Assembly: GCA_001793945.1 (NCBI GenBank)
Contig: MGIW01000001.1
Location: forward strand, 1 to 40,557
DNA: 40,557 bases
Source of the DNA: Candidatus Wolfebacteria bacterium RIFOXYD12_FULL_48_21
GTDB lineage: Bacteria > Patescibacteriota > Minisyncoccia > UBA6257 > UBA9933
Direction: 5' to 3'
The notes under the pieces were generated by a model. That model saw only the letters and a list, made by a program, of their open reading frames with translations, was not told the DNA's origin and ran no database searches. Positions 1 to 12,636 of this stretch are shown piece after piece. The position numbers and the translations under genes were made by a program. The first letter of the stretch is position 1. Each line of letters starts with the position of its first letter.

Positions 1-2765
<2,765 letters not shown>

Positions 2766-2988
2766 TACAAATTAACCCAAAAAATAAAATTGTTGATAAT
2801 ATTTTTTATACTATTTCTCTTGTTTGATTTCTATTCAATTATCAAGGAGACAGTCGATTCTCGCAACGGAGAGCGTGAGATATTTTTTGAAAAAAAATAT
2901 CCGCTTTCGCGGACACAACATTCGGGTCAAAGATTGAACCGTTTGTTATCCGCGTTGCCTCTTCTCTCTATTACTCAGCATGAAGATA

Positions 2989-3016
2989 AGTATATAGATT
3001 AATAGGCCCTTGTCAA
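2989..3016 (-). promoter_or_regulatory. sigma70-like promoter for 23S rRNA
   Basis: Minus strand TTGACA (3011-3016) - 16 nt - TATACT (2989-2994), about 215 nt upstream of the predicted 23S 5' end. Confidence 0.7.
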
Positions 3017-3142
3017 GGGGTTATTTGGGCTTACGGTGGACGGTTCACGGTTCACAGGAGGACGAGTTTTTATCGTTCACGGATAGTAGATCTGGTTCAT
3101 GGAAAAGCGCATATTTTCACCCCGAGCATATCCCCGCGAGCA

Positions 3143-3248
3143 TGTTATTCCGGCCTCCGAGCCGGAATCTATTTTGCGCTGGATTCCCGCCGGATCCGTC
3201 GGCTGACGGACCCGTGCCACGACACGGGGCCTGAGTGCGGGAATGACA
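3143..3248. repeat. modular palindromic element
   Basis: gttattccggcctccgagccggaatc ... ggatccgtcggctgacggac ... gcgggaatgaca. Confidence 0.75.
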
Positions 3249-3260
3249 ATTCCAACAAAA

Positions 3261-3282
3261 ATGCCCGCGTTTCCGCGGGCAT
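3261..3282 (-). terminator. rho-independent terminator
   Basis: atgcccgcg-tttc-cgcgggcat followed on the minus strand by TTTTTG; downstream of ORF 3307-3903. Confidence 0.7.
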
Positions 3283-3306
3283 TGGGCTCCTGTTTTCCTA
3301 CCACGA

Positions 3307-3903
3307 CTACCAGGTGTAGTTCCTCTTGATGTACGCAAGGTCCCTTTCAATGTACAGCCGCATGCATCCTCCAATCACTTCGCATGCCGTCGTGACATGA
3401 AACCGCTCTAATGGGCTCAGACCGCTTTCATTGTCGATATGATATCGCGCCCTTCTGTATGTTTCTTGATGCGGTATGAATGTAGAGTGCCCAGGATTGC
3501 GCAATACATTTTCCTCATGAAACATCCTGAGCGCCGAATCATATTCGCCGCCATCGCCGGGCTCATATCGCACAAATTGTATCAGCAGCTTAAATGGTTT
3601 TATCCAATTCGATCCCAGATCCGACAGAACGCATGCATCCAATGCTTGCGTAAGACGAGTCTGCCATCCGCGACTGCGTGCGATTTCCATGTTCTTTTCG
3701 TTATGTCGCCACGAAACCCAGTGTGGCTTTCTGCTTATCTCGTCGATTATCGCCGCTGCCAGTTCGCACGACAGCCATTCCTGCTGCGACGGGATTTCAC
3801 TTCTGCCCTCATGGGATGCGTACCAGATAATCTGCCACCACAGCATGGCCGCCAACTGCATGTCCTTGTCTTGCTCACTAACCTCAGCCGATTGATCTGC
3901 CAT
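3307..3903 (-). CDS. hypothetical protein (198 aa)
   Basis: ORF with SD-like GGAGG just upstream of ATG and terminator downstream. Confidence 0.6.
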   Translation of the reverse strand: MADQSAEVSEQDKDMQLAAMLWWQIIWYASHEGRSEIPSQQEWLSCELAAAIIDEISRKPHWVSWRHNEKNMEIARSRGWQTRLTQALDACVLSDLGSNWIKPFKLLIQFVRYEPGDGGEYDSALRMFHEENVLRNPGHSTFIPHQETYRRARYHIDNESGLSPLERFHVTTACEVIGGCMRLYIERDLAYIKRNYTW

Positions 3904-4009
3904 TTGCTCTTCCTCCGCGTGGTTTGATAATTAAATTGTTATCTGCTACCGAAAGAGTAGCCCTCGAGAGAACCATTGTCAAATGGCGGATTTCGAATCG
4001 TGTGTTGAT

Positions 4010-4088
4010 TGTCATCCCGAGCTCGCCGAGGGATCTGCTGCAGATTCCTCGACTCCTCCGTCGGCTGACGGATTCACTCGGAATGACA
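4010..4088. repeat. modular palindromic element
   Basis: tgtcatcccgagctcgccgagggatctgctgcagattcctcgactcctccgtcggctgacggattcactcggaatgaca. Confidence 0.8.
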
Positions 4089-4091
4089 GTG

Positions 4092-4125
4092 CAAAAAAAT
4101 ACCGGCTTAGCGCCGGTATCTTTCT
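4092..4125 (-). terminator. rho-independent terminator of dedA-like gene
   Basis: ataccggcttagcgccggtat hairpin with A-tract on plus strand (T-tract on minus). Confidence 0.65.
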
Positions 4126-4127
4126 TC

Positions 4128-4757
4128 CTATATAGTACCTTCTTTCCGCCCTTGCTTGCGCCGATAGTGATCCCATACCCACCAGCCAAGGCCGAGCAAA
4201 ATCAATGCGATGACCGCATAATCGAACTTCCTATAATATCGTTCCAAACTATGCCAATTTTCCCCAAGCACAAATCCGATCTTTGCCAGTACGAAGGACC
4301 ATACGAATGCTCCCGCGAAGGTCAGCCATGTAAACCGCCAAAGTGAATGCACCTTGATGACACCCAACGGAAACGAGATGAATGTGCGCACGACCGGTAA
4401 CATGCGCGATATCAATATGGCCCAATCGCCATATTTGTCGGTCCACACATGCGCGCGGGCTATTTCCGCCTGCACCCGTTCGCTACGGCGCATGGCCCGC
4501 CGGCCTCGAACCAGATACCCTATGTAATAAGAGCACAAGGAGCCGACCACATTACCGACCGTTCCGGCAAGCACCACCCACCAAAAGCCGAACACGCCTT
4601 GTGATACAAGGAACCCTGAAAACGGCAAAATGACCTCGGACGGAATCGGGATGTTCATCGACTCAAGGGCCGACAGCAAAAAAACTCCCACATATCCCAT
4701 TTGCGTTATCACTTCGAGCACCCAGTTTGAAATTATTGCAAGCAGTGTGTGAATCAT
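4128..4757 (-). CDS. DedA family / SNARE-associated membrane protein
   Basis: MGYVGVFLLSALESMNIPIPSEVILPFSGFL, multiple TM segments. Confidence 0.9.
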   Translation of the reverse strand: MIHTLLAIISNWVLEVITQMGYVGVFLLSALESMNIPIPSEVILPFSGFLVSQGVFGFWWVVLAGTVGNVVGSLCSYYIGYLVRGRRAMRRSERVQAEIARAHVWTDKYGDWAILISRMLPVVRTFISFPLGVIKVHSLWRFTWLTFAGAFVWSFVLAKIGFVLGENWHSLERYYRKFDYAVIALILLGLGWWVWDHYRRKQGRKEGTI

Positions 4758-4770
4758 AAATCAAGGAGTT

Positions 4771-4888
4771 TGTCATCCCGGACTTGATCCGGGATCCATT
4801 TCCATTTTGCGCGATACGCGCATCTATAATTTTTTATTGTGAGTTTCGCACATAGTTGAAGTGGATACCGGCCTTCGCCGGTATGACA
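4771..4888. repeat. modular palindromic element
   Basis: tgtcatcccggacttgatccgggatcc ... ggataccggccttcgccggtatgaca. Confidence 0.75.
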
Positions 4889-4890
4889 CA

Positions 4891-5901
4891 TTATGCTTTT
4901 CTTTTTTTGCTCGCATCGCCTCGCAACATCGCCGCGGCATCGTCCGGATCCACGACATTTACTTCAACGCCTGTTCCCAGTTCAAACCCTGCCGCAATAC
5001 TTGTTTTTGGCTGAATCTCGATGTGCCAATGATAATGCCCGTACTTTTCCTTATCCCGTATCGGCGCGGTGTGAATAAAGAAATTATAATCCGGGTCGCG
5101 CAACTGCACTTCGAGCAACAACAACGCTTTTTGCAAAGCATCTACGATAAAATGCATCGTTCGTTCATCGGTATCTTCGAAATAGGGGAAATGTTTTTTA
5201 GGGAACACCCGCAGTTCAAACGGTTCACGCGATACGAACGGCGCGAACACGATCGCCTCCTTGTTTTCGTACACCACCCGCTTTTTCCCCTTGCGCTCAA
5301 ATTCCACCATGGCGCAATGCACGCACTTTCCCGTCTTTTCAAAGTAGGCTGCCGAACCGCGCAACGACCGAAATACATCGGGTGGAATGATGGGTAATGA
5401 CAATATCTGATAATGCGGATGATAAATGGATGCACCTGCGGATGGGCCCCAGTTATGGAACATTGATATGTATTTTACGCATGCGTCGTTTGCCATAGCA
5501 TGGCACCGCTCCTGAAATGCCTTAAATACTCTGTTTGCCATTTCATCGCTCAAATGCGCAAAATTCGTATAATGATCGCGCGTGATAACAATATCGTGAT
5601 GGCCGACGCCTTCCATGACCTGATAGGGTCCTTTTTCCGATTTCATGGCACACAGTTCCCGATGCGCCAATACGGGAAACTTATTCGGGATTACCTGGAT
5701 AACCCAGCCTTTTTCATCGGTATAAAACAATACCGGCTCATCGTTGCCGTTTTTTTGCGGATCTTCAAATGGGCAAGTCGATCGTGCCACGCGCTTGCGT
5801 TTGGTCTTGGAGAAAAATTGTTCGGGACGAGCGGCACGCTTGGGAGCGATAACCACCCAATCGCCGGAAACCATGTCGCGACGGAATTCGGAGTTTTGCA
5901 T
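4891..5901 (-). CDS. galT: galactose-1-phosphate uridylyltransferase-like protein (HIT superfamily)
   Basis: RRDMVSGDWVVIAPKRAARPEQF, HNWGPSAGASIYHPHYQ and HYHWHIEIQP motifs. Confidence 0.88.
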   Translation of the reverse strand: MQNSEFRRDMVSGDWVVIAPKRAARPEQFFSKTKRKRVARSTCPFEDPQKNGNDEPVLFYTDEKGWVIQVIPNKFPVLAHRELCAMKSEKGPYQVMEGVGHHDIVITRDHYTNFAHLSDEMANRVFKAFQERCHAMANDACVKYISMFHNWGPSAGASIYHPHYQILSLPIIPPDVFRSLRGSAAYFEKTGKCVHCAMVEFERKGKKRVVYENKEAIVFAPFVSREPFELRVFPKKHFPYFEDTDERTMHFIVDALQKALLLLEVQLRDPDYNFFIHTAPIRDKEKYGHYHWHIEIQPKTSIAAGFELGTGVEVNVVDPDDAAAMLRGDASKKRKA

Positions 5902-5939
5902 AGAAGTTAGAGGTACGATGTAAGAGACAAGGGGGGGGT

Positions 5940-6009
5940 TGTCATTCCGGCCTCCGAGCCGGAATCTTATTTATAATTTATAAGATCCTGAAATAAATTC
6001 AGGATGACA
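5940..6009. repeat. modular palindromic element
   Basis: tgtcattccggcctccgagccggaatc ... gatcctgaaataaattcaggatgaca. Confidence 0.75.
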
Positions 6010-6020
6010 GACAATATAAT

Positions 6021-7895
6021 TTATTTCTTGAGTCTATTCTCATAATACCATCTAAACACATCGTATGCCACCGGTACCGCATTGCTTCCGCCTTCAAGCG
6101 CATCCTCTACAAGCACCAGCACCACTATCTTCTTTTCTCCTCCCACCGGGCCATACCCGGTAAAGAACGCATTTGTCTTTTGCTTCATCGATACCTGCGC
6201 AGAACCCGTTTTCCCTGCAACCACGAACGGCAACCCTTTAAGCAAGCGGGCCGTACCATAGTCCTTTTGCGTCGTCTCGATCATCCCCTTTTCTACCTCG
6301 TTCATCGAACCCGCTAAATGCGAAATATCGCGCAAAAGCTCGGGCCGTTGCTCATTAAGCGTATCCCCTTTTTCATTGACCATCTTTTTCATCACAAACG
6401 GACGGTACATCTTTCCGCGCGTCGAAATGGACGCGATGTAATTGATCAATTCCAGCGGCGTGACCGTCAAATCTCCCTGCCCGATGCTTACATTGTAGGT
6501 ATCGCCAATGCGCCACGGCAGATCGGTCCGTTCTTCCTTTTCTTCGATGCTCGGCAAAAACCCAACCTTTTCGCCCGGCATATCGATGCCTGTTTTTTCA
6601 TCCAACCCGAATGTGTGCCAATATGACCGGAGTCGCTCGATGCCAAGCCCTTTCACATCTTCGAACCCGCCCCCTGCGGCATAAAAATAAATATTGCTCG
6701 AACGAGCCAATGCGGAATATACATTCACCCAGCCATGCGCCTTCCAGTCGACGAAGCGCGAAGGCTGGTCGGGATGATAGGGGTTAGGGATTTCAATATA
6801 CCCTTTCGAATACACGCTCTTCGATGTATCCATGACCCCCTCCTGTAATGCCGCAGTCGCAACCAGCGGCTTGATGGTCGACGCCGGATTATACAGACCC
6901 GATACGACCCTATTAAACAGCGGCCTGTCCCGGTTGGTCAGGTCCTCCGCGGTGATGCGATTGTTATCAAAGGTCGGTAAACTCACCATTGCCAATATCT
7001 CTCCCGTATCCGGGTCTATGACGATACCCGCTCCGGCTGTCCTTCCCATGTTTTCCAACTGCTCCTTAAGTCGCCCATAGAAATAGGTCTGCAAACCACC
7101 GTCGATCGTCAAATATGCATTACTCCCCTGCTCCGGCGCAATTTCCGTCTCCTTTCCCAAGCTTTCATTTTTTGCATTCCGATAATCGATCAAAGCGCCA
7201 TTCTTTCCGCGCAGTGCGTCATCGTATTGCAATTCAAGCCCCGATTTTCCTATAAGGTCATTCAGGAGCAGATCCGAATCGCTTTGCATATCCTTAACCG
7301 ATACCAACCCGACATACCCCGTGACATGACTAAACATACCCGGCTCCTCGTATTGCCGCTTGAAATCATTTTCTATGTGCACATCGTCCGCTCCCATGTT
7401 TTTTATTTCAGCAACCTGCCCGATCGTCAGATCGCGCGCGATAACCATGGAACTTTGTCGTTCAAGATCTACGCGCGATAACCATACCCTCAGCTCATCT
7501 TTATTGACACCCACAATACGAGTAAGTTCATCCAACTCGCGATTCTGCTCTTCGGACTGTTTCTTGAAAAAATTCGATAGGTCAAGCACCACCCTAAATG
7601 TCGGAATGTTTCGCACTAATGGCGTACCGTTTCGATCGAAAAAAATGCCGCGCTCGGCCGGTTTTACCGTAATATCGCTCACATTAGCCATGGCGCGATC
7701 CTTATAAAACGCACCGGCATTTATACCCAATAAAAACACTTTTCCAAATGCCATGATCGCCATCAAGGCCGCTGCCGCTACGACCAGCGTAAATACACCC
7801 CGCGCAAGTGGTATTTCCACGCAATCCAAACTTGACGCCATGTCGTCGAGCACCGATTCTTCCAAAAAAAGCTCCGAATCCCGTTGCCTCCTCAT
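6021..7895 (-). CDS. mrdA: penicillin-binding protein 2
   Basis: Transpeptidase motifs NPASTIKP (S-x-x-K), SSN, KTGSAQ; start refined from TTG at 7901 to ATG at 7895. Confidence 0.92.
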   Translation of the reverse strand: MRRQRDSELFLEESVLDDMASSLDCVEIPLARGVFTLVVAAAALMAIMAFGKVFLLGINAGAFYKDRAMANVSDITVKPAERGIFFDRNGTPLVRNIPTFRVVLDLSNFFKKQSEEQNRELDELTRIVGVNKDELRVWLSRVDLERQSSMVIARDLTIGQVAEIKNMGADDVHIENDFKRQYEEPGMFSHVTGYVGLVSVKDMQSDSDLLLNDLIGKSGLELQYDDALRGKNGALIDYRNAKNESLGKETEIAPEQGSNAYLTIDGGLQTYFYGRLKEQLENMGRTAGAGIVIDPDTGEILAMVSLPTFDNNRITAEDLTNRDRPLFNRVVSGLYNPASTIKPLVATAALQEGVMDTSKSVYSKGYIEIPNPYHPDQPSRFVDWKAHGWVNVYSALARSSNIYFYAAGGGFEDVKGLGIERLRSYWHTFGLDEKTGIDMPGEKVGFLPSIEEKEERTDLPWRIGDTYNVSIGQGDLTVTPLELINYIASISTRGKMYRPFVMKKMVNEKGDTLNEQRPELLRDISHLAGSMNEVEKGMIETTQKDYGTARLLKGLPFVVAGKTGSAQVSMKQKTNAFFTGYGPVGGEKKIVVLVLVEDALEGGSNAVPVAYDVFRWYYENRLKK

Positions 7896-7901
7896 ATACA
7901 A

Positions 7902-7936
7902 AATAACGGTTAACTAATAACTTATAACTTATAACA
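7902..7936 (-). repeat. 7-nt-phased array (5 units) upstream of PBP2
   Basis: plus strand AATAACG GTTAACT AATAACT TATAACT TATAACA. Confidence 0.8.
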
Positions 7937-7970
7937 AAATGCCTCAATAATCCAGTATTTCGTATTTACT

Positions 7971-8005
7971 GTTATCGGTTACGGGTTATAGGTTTTTGGT
8001 TATTC
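7971..8005 (+). repeat. 7-nt-phased array (5 units)
   Basis: GTTATCG GTTACGG GTTATAG GTTTTTG GTTATTC; inverted relative to 7902-7936. Confidence 0.8.
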
Positions 8006-9352
8006 TTCGCTAAATGCCATTTCTTTTGGCGGGATCAGTGTCGGGTCGGTCGGGATCGTTACATGAAATATGCTTCCCCGATTCAGTTGCGACTCCGCCC
8101 AAATGTCCCCTCCATGGCGGCGCACGATATTTTTTGTAATGTACAATCCCAGCCCGGATCCATCGACGACCGTCTTTTGCGCATTATCCGCTCGGAAAAA
8201 CTTGGTAAAAAGCCTTTGCATTTCATCGGCAGGAATCCCGATACCCGTGTCTTTTACGCTTATTTCCACATATGGCTTATCGTCCAATTTTTTGATATCA
8301 ACCGTCACATCGCCATTCTCGATATTGTATTTTACCGCGTTGGAAACCAAGTTTGCCAATACGATACCCAATTTTTGCGGATCAATTGAAACGCCTACCG
8401 GATCTTGGGATTTTTTCAAATACAGTTTTATACCCATTTCCTTCGCATATGGCAGCAATTCCGCCAATACTGTTTCGGCAAATACATTTATATCCATCGC
8501 CTGGAAACTATACCCATATTGCCCCTCTTCTATCTGCGACACATCGAGCAGGTCATTGACCGTCTTTAATATATTACCTGCTGCAACAACGCCCATGGAC
8601 ACCATTTCGCGCTGCTCATCCGGCAATGTTACCTTCGCCAAAGACTCAAATATCCAATTGATGGATGTTAGCGGCGTACGCAACTGATGCGCCGCCACTT
8701 CGATAAACTCGCTCTTTGATTTTAGCATGGCGATCTCGCGTGTTCTATCGTGAATGATCTTTACAAACCCAAGTACCGTTCCACTTGGATCGGTAATGCG
8801 GTCCGTGGTAATGCGAAACTCTATCGACGGATTCGTAAATGACATGTCGACGACCTGCGGATACACTCCTCCCTCCGTCCTTCGCACCACCAATGGCGCT
8901 ATCGACGGATACAAAATCTGTGTCAACAATGCAAACTTTGGATCTTTTGCATTTTCCGGCGTGATCCGAGTACCCACCGCTTCCGCCGCCGTAAGTCCGA
9001 GCAGTTGACCCGCCGCCTTGTTCATCATGACCACTTTAAAGTTTTGATCGTAGGCGACAAGTCCATCGAGCAGATTTGCGACGATGCTTCCCAATTCATT
9101 GCGCTCCAGCTTTATTTCACCATTCAATCGAATAATGCGAACACCGTTCAAAAATATTATGGAGCCCATAACGGCAAAAATACCCGCGGTGATTACGATC
9201 CATTCCGCCCGAAGATAGAATGCGTTGATCCCCAGCAACACGATCGCGAGCGGCAAAAAATACCAGAACGGTCGCATTTCTGGAGCCTTAAGATATGATT
9301 TTTTTAGTGAAGGCGGCATGGGATTTTTTGTGTCAGTTCCACTCTCTGTCAT
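8000..9352 (-). CDS. sensor histidine kinase (TM, PAS, HisKA, HATPase)
   Basis: H-box AAHQLRTPLTSI, N-box NLVSNAVKYN, G boxes DTGIGIP and GSGLGLYI. Confidence 0.95.
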   Translation of the reverse strand: MTESGTDTKNPMPPSLKKSYLKAPEMRPFWYFLPLAIVLLGINAFYLRAEWIVITAGIFAVMGSIIFLNGVRIIRLNGEIKLERNELGSIVANLLDGLVAYDQNFKVVMMNKAAGQLLGLTAAEAVGTRITPENAKDPKFALLTQILYPSIAPLVVRRTEGGVYPQVVDMSFTNPSIEFRITTDRITDPSGTVLGFVKIIHDRTREIAMLKSKSEFIEVAAHQLRTPLTSINWIFESLAKVTLPDEQREMVSMGVVAAGNILKTVNDLLDVSQIEEGQYGYSFQAMDINVFAETVLAELLPYAKEMGIKLYLKKSQDPVGVSIDPQKLGIVLANLVSNAVKYNIENGDVTVDIKKLDDKPYVEISVKDTGIGIPADEMQRLFTKFFRADNAQKTVVDGSGLGLYITKNIVRRHGGDIWAESQLNRGSIFHVTIPTDPTLIPPKEMAFSEE

Positions 9353-9588
9353 TCCGGCGTCGTAATACTGTCATCCTGAACTTGTTTCAGGATCTCGTGG
9401 CAATGTGACAAGATTCCGGATCACTTGAAGCGCGAGACCTTATGCGCTTCGAGTATCCCGGCACATTGCACACTCTCCGTCAGCTGACGGATCGTTAGCA
9501 ACGCCGAGGGTCAAGTCCGGAATGACACACTCTCTGGATTCCCGTCCCCGATCAAGTCGAGGACAGGCTCTCACCCGCGGGAATGACA
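9347..9588. repeat. composite palindromic element cluster
   Basis: several nested units incl. tgtcatcctgaacttgtttcaggatc, ctccgtcagctgacggatcg, ending gcgggaatgaca. Confidence 0.75.
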
Positions 9589-9599
9589 ATACTTAGACA

Positions 9600-10727
9600 T
9601 TACTGCAAGTCCAAGCTATACAGCTTTCTATCGTATCGGTTGATGAATATTATTTTGTCTTCAAGCACGGTCAGGTTTGTTGCATCAATGGCCATATCAT
9701 CCCCTTCGTAAATCGCCCGAATTCCGTTGTTTGCAATATCTATCTGATAGATGCCGTCCTGAGTATATGCTCCGCGCTTCAGATAATCATCGGGCAAGGT
9801 CAACCTTGCAAACGCCGCCTGGTCGCGCGGAATTGCGCAATACATTTGCATCGGAGCCGTTATGACGCACTTATTTGGCAAGGTAATGAATTTTACCGCC
9901 GCCAGTTCCACTCCTTGGTCATTGATGAGCGCTAATTTATGCGCTCCGTTTTCCGCAGTAGTGAACTTAAGCGCACGCGTTCCGAATGGAGCCCATTGCA
10001 CCATCAAACCCCGATCAGACAAAAACTTCTTTACATTCTTTGTTTTCATATCGACGCGCCACAAATCCGACACATATTCCGCCGATGGCCGTTGCGCCAT
10101 ATACAGTACATCCTTTTGCGGCCAGTCTATCGTAAAATCATTTAGCGGAACCCCCAACACTTCGGTAAATTTCGCAGAATCACTTAGCCCGATCAAATCA
10201 GCCGTCTGTATGCGCAAGCGCATCGAATCGCCCACTGTAACAAAATATGCCGCCTCAGTTCCTGTCGGTGCCCATGTGACTTCCGATATTCCTTCGAGCG
10301 TAACCCCGGGCAATCGCTCTATCGCGTCGAATAAGCGAAATATGCTCCCTCCCGCTCCTTTTGATTCCACAAACACACGAGATCCATCGAACGACGGCCG
10401 CACCGTCGCGATGTTCGGGATCGATCGTTCATACACCAACTCGTCCCCTGCTTCGTCTACGCGCAATATGTTTCCCTCGCCATCCGCATACATCAATGCA
10501 GGCGCCGATGTCGCCGTGACCATCCAATATCCGGATACTTCCCTTGAGCTTATTACCCGCAAACGCTCCTGTTTCGATTCCAACGGCCGGATGACGCCCC
10601 CGCTTATGTCGGTAATAATATCGGCCACAACAGCCCTGTTGCGCCATGCAACATATGCGCCGAGCCCCAGCGCAATAACGCCCAATGCGATACTTACCCC
10701 AATGATTATCTTTTTATTTCTTTCCAT
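9600..10727 (-). CDS. membrane-anchored protein, probable beta-propeller
   Basis: N-terminal TM (KKIIIGVSIALGVIALGLGAYVAW) then repeated WD/TolB-like beta segments; start refined to MERNKK to avoid overlapping the upstream gene. Confidence 0.6.
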   Translation of the reverse strand: MERNKKIIIGVSIALGVIALGLGAYVAWRNRAVVADIITDISGGVIRPLESKQERLRVISSREVSGYWMVTATSAPALMYADGEGNILRVDEAGDELVYERSIPNIATVRPSFDGSRVFVESKGAGGSIFRLFDAIERLPGVTLEGISEVTWAPTGTEAAYFVTVGDSMRLRIQTADLIGLSDSAKFTEVLGVPLNDFTIDWPQKDVLYMAQRPSAEYVSDLWRVDMKTKNVKKFLSDRGLMVQWAPFGTRALKFTTAENGAHKLALINDQGVELAAVKFITLPNKCVITAPMQMYCAIPRDQAAFARLTLPDDYLKRGAYTQDGIYQIDIANNGIRAIYEGDDMAIDATNLTVLEDKIIFINRYDRKLYSLDLQ

Positions 10728-10735
10728 ATATGTAT

Positions 10736-11869
10736 TTACCACGACCCACCCGGTTTTGCAGAACAATCCCAATGCGGCACCACAGTAATGAGCTCATTTT
10801 TTTCATTCCGGTATGTCCTACTCCGCTCAAGCGAACACTCCGCGTCTGTCCTTTTATCCCGATAGGTCGCGCTACTATCGCTCCGTGTCGCTATTTTTTC
10901 AAATTGGTCTGGCCTATCCGCGAAAAACTTCGGATCAATAGCTGCCATGTCCCATTTATACCCATTTGCATGGGAATAATCCCCAGAGGCATGCTGCCCC
11001 TCCGTGACCGAAGTGATGCGTACCGGGATGCCCGAAGCTGCCATAGCAGCAATTGAATCAAGCGTCCCGCCCTGTACCCCCTCCAGTGATATACATCCTC
11101 TCGTACTCCCTCCCGGGGCACATTCCGGCGATAAAGTCACTCCACCAACAGAAGAAAGCCTGCTTCTTGCTGCGGCAGCCTCCACGGTGCCACCGCCCCC
11201 CCTACTTGCTGCCCCTCCGCCACCAAATCCTCCGCCACCCGGAGCTAATCCCCCGGACTCCTCAAAACCTACCTCCGTATTTGTGATCGGCTCGGTTACT
11301 ATTCGCTTCGACGGCTGTAATGTTCGTTGAATCCGATCAATGTCTACGATGTTCGGGTTGATAGTATTGAACAACACCTGCGCGCCGAAAAGCAACACGA
11401 TCCCTTTGAGCGCATTTTTAATATAGTCATTACTTTGCCTGATCTTTGATGGATCGGCTGACATGGTTCGCAATACGCCACCATACATAATAACGCCAAC
11501 CGCGACAATACCTACCAATCCCATAAGATATTTATAGATCAGAAACACCATATCCGCCGGGCCTTGTGCTCCCTGCAATATATCGGGGAGATAGCGCGTT
11601 ACATAGATCGAATTTGCCGCAGGCGCCGGAGCGGCGGCCGGTGGGGCGATTGTCGATATTACATCTTGCGATATCGGCGTTGCAGCCGCTGGGGTCGGAG
11701 CGGAGTATGGCGTTGCCGTCGCATTTGAAAAATCAACATCCACAACGGCATGCGCTTTTCCTATGAATAACAATGTGCACATGCCAATGACCATGCCACC
11801 AAAAACAATACCGCGATAGGCGCGTCTTATGACATGTCCTCTTGCAATGAAAAATGTTTTACTGTTCAT
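10736..11869 (-). CDS. VirB2/TrbC-like T4SS pilin domain fused to C-terminal M15-like peptidase domain
   Basis: Signal peptide, two TM segments (FLIYKYLMGLVGIVAVGVIMYGGVL; ALKGIVLLFGAQVLFNTINP), Gly-rich linker, then SHANGYKWD (HxxGxxxD) and terminal PHWD. Confidence 0.7.
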   Translation of the reverse strand: MNSKTFFIARGHVIRRAYRGIVFGGMVIGMCTLLFIGKAHAVVDVDFSNATATPYSAPTPAAATPISQDVISTIAPPAAAPAPAANSIYVTRYLPDILQGAQGPADMVFLIYKYLMGLVGIVAVGVIMYGGVLRTMSADPSKIRQSNDYIKNALKGIVLLFGAQVLFNTINPNIVDIDRIQRTLQPSKRIVTEPITNTEVGFEESGGLAPGGGGFGGGGAASRGGGGTVEAAAARSRLSSVGGVTLSPECAPGGSTRGCISLEGVQGGTLDSIAAMAASGIPVRITSVTEGQHASGDYSHANGYKWDMAAIDPKFFADRPDQFEKIATRSDSSATYRDKRTDAECSLERSRTYRNEKNELITVVPHWDCSAKPGGSW

Positions 11870-11891
11870 GATATCAAACTGTCATTAATAA

Positions 11892-12599
11892 TCAGGGTAA
11901 ATCTACGAGCACCTTCCCTGTCGCGCGTTCTATTGCCTTTCCCGGGTTCGTAACTGTCGCCTCGATGGTCGATTTTGCCCCGTCCCGCGGTTCGTTCCCT
12001 GCCGAGAAAAGCAGGCGCGGTTCTGCGGCAGTAGCCGCTTGCAATGCGCTTCCATCTACCGCCCATTGCATCCTTAGATCCTTCGCACTTGCCGCATTAA
12101 AAAAGAACGGCCATGCGTAAAACAAATTATCGCCTCGCGCAACCTTCTTTTGCGCGTACGGAATATCTATGACTACTTCCTGTTTCTTTACCGGAATGTC
12201 AAAGAGTTTAGTCACGGTCTGCCCCTTATAGTCGGGAAGTATTATTTTTATACTTAGCACATCTCCTCCGTACTTTTTATTGTATACGGTCAGCTGGCGG
12301 ATACCCAATCCATTCACTTCGTTCTTCAACAGTTTGCCATCAACATACCAGCGCACTATGGTCTTGGAAAGGTCCGCAACCTTTCCGTTTTCTACCAGCT
12401 CAAACCCAATTGCCAAAAAACTTTGATAGGTCGGGAATGCTTTCCCTTCGTACCATGCTGGTACGAAGGTCTTTGTTTGCCAACTTGTCATGAACTCCGC
12501 TTCCGCATGCGCGGGAACGACAGACCCCAACATGCCCGCAAACATGGCGCCGATCAATAGAAACCCATATCGTATTGTGCGAACTTTAAGATATTTCAT
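11892..12599 (-). CDS. exported hypothetical protein of T4SS-like cluster
   Basis: Signal peptide MKYLKVRTIRYGFLLIGAMFAGMLGSVVPAHAEA; internal start preferred. Confidence 0.6.
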   Translation of the reverse strand: MKYLKVRTIRYGFLLIGAMFAGMLGSVVPAHAEAEFMTSWQTKTFVPAWYEGKAFPTYQSFLAIGFELVENGKVADLSKTIVRWYVDGKLLKNEVNGLGIRQLTVYNKKYGGDVLSIKIILPDYKGQTVTKLFDIPVKKQEVVIDIPYAQKKVARGDNLFYAWPFFFNAASAKDLRMQWAVDGSALQAATAAEPRLLFSAGNEPRDGAKSTIEATVTNPGKAIERATGKVLVDLP

Positions 12600-12636
12600 T
12601 CGTATATATATCCACCGCTCATTACCGCATTTTGAT

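Noticed and set aside
2766-3010. 16S-23S spacer tRNA or 16S remnant
   Set aside because: No cloverleaf or 16S anti-SD/helix 45 sequence found; region looks like a leader with small hairpins only.
7902-8005. Heptamer arrays as a CRISPR array
   Set aside because: Units are 7 nt and degenerate with no spacers; no cas genes in window.
8063-9298. Long plus-strand ORFs opposite the histidine kinase and others (e.g. 8070-8687, 9862-10788, 16513-17229, 18371-19072, 18957-19658)
   Set aside because: Antisense to well-supported genes; no recognisable domains.
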